From positions 1 through 64,000 of the forward strand of contig JBBDLF010000029.1 of the NCBI GenBank assembly GCA_040879025.1: a stretch of 64,000 bases of DNA. The letters are read 5' to 3'. The translations under genes and the position numbers were made by a program. This DNA comes from JBBDLF01 sp040879025. GTDB taxonomy: Bacteria; Pseudomonadota; Gammaproteobacteria; Pseudomonadales; Pseudohongiellaceae. Positions 59,691-64,000 of the stretch are shown in pieces; positions within the stretch are counted from its first letter, which is position 1, and the number at the start of each line of letters is the position of its first letter. Under the pieces are notes generated by a model, which did not search any database, was not told the DNA's origin, and worked only from the letters and a program-made list of their open reading frames with translations.

Positions 59691-59732
59691 AAGTGCTGTT
59701 CCGGATTCAGGTTATCAACGGGGCCGGAAACG

Positions 59733-60758
59733 CTAGATCGCCGGCAAGGTTTCGAGCGGCCAGCGCGGTCGACAGCGAATGGCGAGACCTTCGCTGTGCC
59801 CCGCCATCAAACGGCGGCAACCGGCGTAGGCGATCATCGCACCGTTGTCGGTACAATAGCGCGGCTGGGCCAGAAACAGTTCGCAGCGCTCCTGCCTGAC
59901 CATTTTTTCCAGTGCGGCCCGCAGACGTTTGTTGGCACTCACGCCGCCGGCTATGCTGAGCGTCTCCAACCCTGTTTGTTGTAAAGCCCGGCGGCATTTG
60001 ATCACAAAGGTCTGTACCACGGCGTCTTCGAATGCGCGAGCGATATCGGCGCGTGTCTGCTGATTCAGTACGCCGTCAATCGTGTGCTCGACGATGGTGT
60101 TACGCGCAAAGGTTTTCAGGCCGCTGAAACTGAAATCCAGACCAGGGCGGTTGGTCATCGGGCGGGGAAACTCAAAGCGTCCCGGCGCGCCGTTTTCCGC
60201 CAACGCCGCCACATGGGGTCCGCCGGGATACGGCAAACCCAGCATCTTTCCCACCTTGTCGAAGGCTTCGCCGGCGGCATCATCAAGCGATTCACCCAAC
60301 AGGGTATATCGCCCAATGCCATCCACGCGTACCAGTTGTGTGTGCCCACCCGACACCAGCAATGTGACAAACGGGAACTCAGGGGCGCGCGCCTCCAGCA
60401 TCGGGGCCAGCAGGTGTCCCTCCATGTGATGAACCGCCATGGCGGGAACATTCCACGCCAGAGCCAGGGACCGGCCAATGGAGGCGCCAACCAGCAACGC
60501 GCCAATGAGGCCAGGCCCGGCAGTGTACGCCACCGCGTCTATGTCGCCATTGGAGATGCTCGCCGCAGCAAAGGCTTCCTGAATCAATGGCAGGGTCTTG
60601 CGGATATGATCACGGGATGCCAGTTCGGGTATCACACCCCCGTACCGGGAATGAATTTCCACCTGGCTGTAAAGACAGTCCGCCAACAGGCCCCGACCGC
60701 TGTCGTAAATAGCGATGCCGGTTTCGTCACACGACGTCTCGATTCCCAATACAATCAT
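59733..60758 (-). CDS. tsaD: tRNA N6-threonylcarbamoyladenosine synthase subunit TsaD
   Basis: TsaD transfers the threonylcarbamoyl group to A37 of ANN-reading tRNAs, with TsaB, TsaE and TsaC. The 341-residue protein from ATG 60758 begins VLGIETSCDETGIAIYD and has the metal site HHMEGHLLAPMLEA and the C-terminal block ISIAGGVSANKRLRAAL split as LSIAGGVSANKRL. The upstream reading frame stays open for 71 more codons because it runs through a 33-nt tandem repeat, but the start is set by family length. Confidence 0.95.
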   Translation of the reverse strand: MIVLGIETSCDETGIAIYDSGRGLLADCLYSQVEIHSRYGGVIPELASRDHIRKTLPLIQEAFAAASISNGDIDAVAYTAGPGLIGALLVGASIGRSLALAWNVPAMAVHHMEGHLLAPMLEARAPEFPFVTLLVSGGHTQLVRVDGIGRYTLLGESLDDAAGEAFDKVGKMLGLPYPGGPHVAALAENGAPGRFEFPRPMTNRPGLDFSFSGLKTFARNTIVEHTIDGVLNQQTRADIARAFEDAVVQTFVIKCRRALQQTGLETLSIAGGVSANKRLRAALEKMVRQERCELFLAQPRYCTDNGAMIAYAGCRRLMAGHSEGLAIRCRPRWPLETLPAI

Positions 60759-60780
60759 TATTCCGGCCTGTTGAGGCCCC

Positions 60781-60912
60781 CCTTTGTTACTGGCGCCTTG
60801 AACAACAGGCACCCCTTTGTTATTGGCACCGTAGAACGGCGGGCGCCCCTTGTTACTGGCACCCTGAACAGCAGGTGCCCCTTTGTTACTGGCGCCTTGA
60901 AACAGCAGGCGC
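60781..60912 (-). repeat. 33-nt tandem repeat (4 units) upstream of tsaD
   Basis: Four 33-nt units (60781-60813, 60814-60846, 60847-60879, 60880-60912) share CCTTTGTTACTGGC and CAGGC sections and differ at few positions. On the minus strand in the tsaD frame they encode an 11-residue repeat with core GASNKG. Unit length is a multiple of 3, so the frame stays open. The 354-nt tsaD/rpsU space holds only this tract and the rpsU leader. Confidence 0.85.
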
Positions 60913-61112
60913 CTATTATAGAGGCCCTTTCGCTGGAAATCTTTGCAATTTCGGATTTTGCACATTACCATATGCGCCCCTGACTCAGCGGCCGGAAGTC
61001 TGTCGACGACGGCAGGATGTCGTGCCAGAACCGGATCCTGTATGAATTACCCATCCGGCGGGTCTATTGATATTTTGATACAAATATTTGATGCAGGAAG
61101 GTGTTCAACCCT

Positions 61113-61328
61113 ATGCCCCAGGTAAAACTGAAAGAAAATGAGCCTTTTGATGTCGCCCTGCGACGCTTTAAGCGCTCCTGTGAAAAAGCCGGCATTCTCG
61201 CGGAAGTGCGCCGACGCGAATTCTATGAAAAACCCACTTCCGTCCGCAAACGCAAGGCCGCCGCCGCAGTGAAGCGCCACCTTAAAAAGCTGCAACGGGA
61301 AAACAAGAAAACCCAGCGCTTGTTCTAG
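61113..61328 (+). CDS. rpsU: 30S ribosomal protein S21
   Basis: S21 aids initiation by the small subunit. The 71-residue basic protein from ATG 61113 is the canonical length; a GTT-like earlier ATG at 61101 would add four residues. Marks are KENEPFDVALRRFKRSCEKA and REFYEKPTSVRKRKAAAAVK. A palindrome CAAATATTTG lies at 61081-61090 upstream. It is the first gene of the macromolecular-synthesis operon rpsU-(yqeY)-dnaG-rpoD. Confidence 0.97.
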   Translation: MPQVKLKENEPFDVALRRFKRSCEKAGILAEVRRREFYEKPTSVRKRKAAAAVKRHLKKLQRENKKTQRLF

Positions 61329-61341
61329 CAGGCGCTGACAT

Positions 61342-61800
61342 ATGGCCGACAGCCCGCTCAAAATACAAATCAGCGAAGCCAGCAAGGACGCCATGCGCGC
61401 CCGCGACAAGGAGCGCCTGGGAACCCTTCGCCTGGCCCTTTCCGAGATCAAGCGCATTGAAGTGGATGAACGGGTTGACCTCGACGATGCCCGCATTATC
61501 ACCATTCTTGACAAGATGGTAAAACAGCGGCGTGAGTCCATCAGGCAATTTGAAGCCGGCGGACGACCGGAACTTGCCGCGAAGGAAGAGCAGGAAATCA
61601 GCGTTCTGCAGGAATTTCTGCCCCAGGCCCTCAGCGAATCCGAACTGGATGCTATAGTTAAAGCGGCGGTCACCGAGACCGGCGCCGAGTCGATCAGGGA
61701 CATGGGCAAGGTAATGGCTGTGGTCAAGCCACAGGTTGCCGGCCGCGCTGACATGGCGGTGGTCAGCAGCCGCATCAAAGAGATGCTTGTTGGCACGTAG
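61342..61800 (+). CDS. GatB/YqeY-like protein
   Basis: A 152-residue YqeY protein. It begins KIQISEASKDAMRARDKERL and contains RRESIRQFEAGGRPELAAKE, EEQEISVLQEFLPQALSESE and GKVMAVVKPQVAGRADMAVV. The C-terminal helical domain resembles that of GatB, the tRNA-amidating subunit, but no catalytic part is present. It stands between rpsU and dnaG, a frequent neighbour. Its role is likely in translation or tRNA binding, not proven. Confidence 0.93.
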   Translation: MADSPLKIQISEASKDAMRARDKERLGTLRLALSEIKRIEVDERVDLDDARIITILDKMVKQRRESIRQFEAGGRPELAAKEEQEISVLQEFLPQALSESELDAIVKAAVTETGAESIRDMGKVMAVVKPQVAGRADMAVVSSRIKEMLVGT

Positions 61801-61895
61801 CCTCAGTACCGGAGAGCCAGCGTTATCCCCGAGGTACCGGCCAAGGGTTTTGAGTGACCGCTGACTGAAAGTTAAGGGCACTGAAGGTACTGGGA

Positions 61896-61901
61896 TATAC
61901 T
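61896..61901 (+). promoter_or_regulatory. Candidate -10 for dnaG
   Basis: TATACT at 61896-61901 lies 54 nt before the dnaG start in a 154-nt gap after yqeY. The -35 at 18 nt (TTAAGG) is poor. It may be an internal promoter of the operon. Confidence 0.3.
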
Positions 61902-61954
61902 GCTCCGATACTCCCGACTTCAACAACCAGTACGCCAACCAATAGCCGCAGCCA

Positions 61955-63808
61955 ATGGCAGGATTGATTCCTCAAGCCTTTATCGATGATCTGCTAAGTC
62001 GGTCAGATATTGTCGATGTGATCGACAAGCGCGTGAAACTGCGCAAGACCGGTCGCAACTACAGCGCCCTGTGTCCTTTTCACCAGGAAAAAACCCCTTC
62101 GTTCAGTGTCGATCCCGACAAGCAATTCTATTACTGTTTCGGCTGTGGCGCGGGCGGTAATGTCATTGGCTTCGTGATGAACTTCGATCATCTCGACTTC
62201 CCCGAGTCGGTGGAACGGCTGGCCACGGACCATGGCCTGGAGGTACCGCGGGAGGAGAACCGGGCCACGGCAAAGCGCCAGTCGGAAAATGCTCCGCTGC
62301 TCAGCGGCCTGGAACGCGCAGGCAAGTTCTACCAGTACCAGCTACGGCAGCATGCCTCCCGCGGTCAAGCCGTTGATTACCTCAAGTCCCGCGGCGTGAG
62401 CGGTGAGATCGCCCGGCAGTTTATGCTCGGTTTCGCCCCGCCCGGTTGGGATAATCTGTTGTCCACACTGGGCAAAACTCCCGAGACGACCAAGGCTTTG
62501 TTCAAGGCGGGGCTATTGATCGAGAAAGACAAGCACCCAGACCAGCACGACGCGCCGGCAAATGCCAACTCACACTATTATGACCGCTTTCGCGACCGCA
62601 TTATCTTTCCGATTCGTGACAACCGGGGCCGGGTCATCGCTTTTGGCGGCAGGGTGCTGGGGGACGGCAAGCCCAAGTACCTGAATTCCCCCGAGACTCC
62701 CGTTTTTCATAAAGGCCGCGAACTTTATGGGTTTTACGAAGCGCGCCAGGCCGGCGGCAAACTGGAACGTGTGCTGATTGTTGAAGGCTATATGGACGTA
62801 ATCGCCCTCGCCCAGATGGGGATTCATAACGCGATGGCGACCCTGGGCACAGCCACCAGCGCCGACCATCTGAAGCGATTGTTTCGCCTGGTTTCGGAGA
62901 TCGTTTTCTGCTTTGATGGGGACGACGCCGGCCGCGCCGCCGCCTGGCGGGCACTGCAAATCGCACTGCCGCTGATGCAGGACGGCCGCCGTCTGCGTTT
63001 TCTGTTTCTGCCTGAAGGTGAAGATCCGGACAGCCTGGTGCGGAAGATTGGCAAGGAAAAATTCGTCGCCAAACTCGACGCCGCGGTTCCGTTGGAGGAT
63101 TTCTTCTTCGAGAAACTGTTCCAGGGCCTGGACCCGCGTTCCATCGAAGGCCGGGCGAGGCTGGCCAGTCTCGCCAAACCCCTGATCAAACAACTGCCCA
63201 AAGGCATTTACGGGCAACTGATGGTGGATCGGCTGGCCGAGCATCTGGGATTGTCCAGGGAATCTTTGAAAAACCTGCTGGAATCGGCTCCGGATGCGGC
63301 GGAGCCCTCCCCTTATGGTTCCGTGCCCCCCTCACCTTCTGACGCAGCCTACAGTGGCGACGCATGGATGGCGGACCGCAACCGCCGGCCACGAAATGAC
63401 GGAAGAATGAATAGAACTTCGGTGCGGACGGTCTTTAGAAAACCTGCAAGTCTGCAGGCAATAGACTTGCTTCTGGTGAGGCCGGAGATTGCCCAAGCTG
63501 TCACGCAGGACCTGGCCCCTTTGCGGACAGCGCACGACGAAGCAACCAGGCTGTTGTTATCGCTTATTGATTTGGCTCACCGGAACCCCAATATTGAAAC
63601 CTACACATTGCTGGGCTACTGCTACGGATCGACCCTTGGGGGACAGCTCACCCAGTTGATGAAAGATGAAAAGATCACCCCCGCCGAGGGTATGGAAAGG
63701 GAGTTCGTCGAAATTATCGACAATATGTTGTCGGAAAGTCATCGTCGACTGAGCTCCGCCAGAATTCTCGATGAACTGAAAAGCAAGTTCGAGCCAGGAA
63801 CCCGGTAG
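61955..63808 (+). CDS. dnaG: DNA primase DnaG
   Basis: DnaG makes RNA primers for replication. The 617-residue protein has the zinc-binding domain (CPFHQEKTPSFSVDPDKQF then CFGCG, residues about 39-65), the catalytic TOPRIM domain with VEGYMDVIALAQMG, CFDGDDAGRAA and a C-terminal DnaB-interaction domain from about 430, with a linker rich in Pro/Ser. It lies between yqeY and rpoD as in other gammaproteobacteria. It is somewhat longer than E. coli DnaG (581). Confidence 0.97.
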   Translation: MAGLIPQAFIDDLLSRSDIVDVIDKRVKLRKTGRNYSALCPFHQEKTPSFSVDPDKQFYYCFGCGAGGNVIGFVMNFDHLDFPESVERLATDHGLEVPREENRATAKRQSENAPLLSGLERAGKFYQYQLRQHASRGQAVDYLKSRGVSGEIARQFMLGFAPPGWDNLLSTLGKTPETTKALFKAGLLIEKDKHPDQHDAPANANSHYYDRFRDRIIFPIRDNRGRVIAFGGRVLGDGKPKYLNSPETPVFHKGRELYGFYEARQAGGKLERVLIVEGYMDVIALAQMGIHNAMATLGTATSADHLKRLFRLVSEIVFCFDGDDAGRAAAWRALQIALPLMQDGRRLRFLFLPEGEDPDSLVRKIGKEKFVAKLDAAVPLEDFFFEKLFQGLDPRSIEGRARLASLAKPLIKQLPKGIYGQLMVDRLAEHLGLSRESLKNLLESAPDAAEPSPYGSVPPSPSDAAYSGDAWMADRNRRPRNDGRMNRTSVRTVFRKPASLQAIDLLLVRPEIAQAVTQDLAPLRTAHDEATRLLLSLIDLAHRNPNIETYTLLGYCYGSTLGGQLTQLMKDEKITPAEGMEREFVEIIDNMLSESHRRLSSARILDELKSKFEPGTR

Positions 63809-63892
63809 ATCCGGTCTTTTTTGAAGAAATGCGATGGACCGCCCAAGGGACGTGACCGGGGAAAATCATATACTTTCCGGCCGATAACCCTT

Positions 63893-63898
63893 TATAAT
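63893..63898 (+). promoter_or_regulatory. -10 hexamer upstream of rpoD
   Basis: A perfect TATAAT lies at 63893-63898, 42 nt before the rpoD ATG and 85 nt after the dnaG stop. No good -35 is seen at 16-18 nt. It may give rpoD its own promoter in addition to operon readthrough. Confidence 0.45.
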
Positions 63899-63940
63899 GC
63901 CCGGCTATTTTTTTGATACTCACTACCGCGATGGGAACTC

Positions 63941-64000
63941 ATGCCTGATTCTATAACACCGCAATCCAGTCTTAAATCCTTGATAGCCAAAGGGAAGGAG
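63941..64000 (+). CDS. rpoD: RNA polymerase sigma-70 factor RpoD, first 20 codons
   Basis: From ATG 63941 the frame reads MPDSITPQSSLKSLIAKGKE up to the window edge, which matches the N-terminus of gammaproteobacterial RpoD (E. coli PQSQLKLLVTRGKE). The position after dnaG is the conserved rpsU-dnaG-rpoD order. Only the start of region 1.1 is in the window. An out-of-frame ATG at 63931 stops at once. Confidence 0.92.
   Translation, partial: MPDSITPQSSLKSLIAKGKE

Noticed and set aside
60781..60912. CRISPR array
   Set aside because: Units are contiguous with no spacers, so this is a minisatellite.

Overview
The window reads as a chromosomal segment of a free-living, aerobic gammaproteobacterium of the Pseudomonadales sensu lato, probably marine or aquatic and not Pseudomonas itself. 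Three points support this. Long runs of core genes keep the order remembered from Pseudomonas (dsbD/aroQ/accB/accC/prmA/DUF3426/dusB/fis/purH/purD; coq7/osmC-like/crp/trpCDG; murU/amgK/lptD/surA/pdxA/rsmA/apaG/apaH/cca ... tsaD/rpsU/yqeY/dnaG/rpoD). FabA/FabB, Coq7 and MurU/AmgK are typical of that group. The accessory genes (TonB receptors, TPR-sulfotransferase, secreted proteins of unknown function) resemble those of uncultured marine gammaproteobacteria. No plasmid, phage or CRISPR signal was seen.

Layout. 1-7.7 kb: 5' part of tRNA-Thr (minus), pgi overlapping a RimB-RimK fusion gene, then a TonB-dependent receptor, a strong terminator and a TPR-sulfotransferase. 7.7-9.9 kb: an nfeD/slipin membrane-quality pair. 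9.9-25.3 kb: the accessory stretch, with a transglutaminase-like protein plus a DUF2007 protein, a Fur-box-preceded putative iron-related lipoprotein, a FecA-like TonB receptor, several VOC-fold proteins, DUF2164, DUF3237, nhaA, folD, a periplasmic SRPBCC protein and two paralogous secreted proteins of unknown function. It also holds a 262-bp miniature transposable element with 31-bp perfect inverted ends and a 4-bp target duplication. 25.3-29.1 kb: manB, galU and manC on the minus strand, making GDP-mannose and UDP-glucose.

29.2-41.7 kb: fabA-fabB, a stand-alone DsbD N-terminal domain, aroQ, accB-accC, prmA, a zinc-ribbon DUF3426 protein, dusB-fis, purH, purD and coq7. 41.7-47.7 kb: an OsmC protein, crp with a well-placed candidate CRP site, and trpC-trpD-trpG-trpE-rpe on the minus strand. 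47.8-64 kb: murU-amgK facing lptD-surA-pdxA-rsmA-apaG-apaH, then cca, pteridine reductase, folK-folB-tsaD (minus), rpsU-yqeY-dnaG and the first 20 codons of rpoD.

Functionally, Pgi feeds fructose-6-phosphate to the sugar-nucleotide genes. FabAB and AccBC supply unsaturated fatty acids for the membrane. LptD and SurA build the outer membrane in which the two TonB receptors sit, and MurU/AmgK recycle its peptidoglycan sugars. The most unusual items are the mobile repeat family beginning GGAACCTCTGA, the putative Fur-controlled locus at 11.3-15.1 kb, the TonB receptor/TPR-sulfotransferase pair, the truncated DsbD, and two short tandem-repeat tracts (12-nt units before accC, 33-nt units before tsaD). 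No clearly new multi-gene system could be proven from sequence alone.
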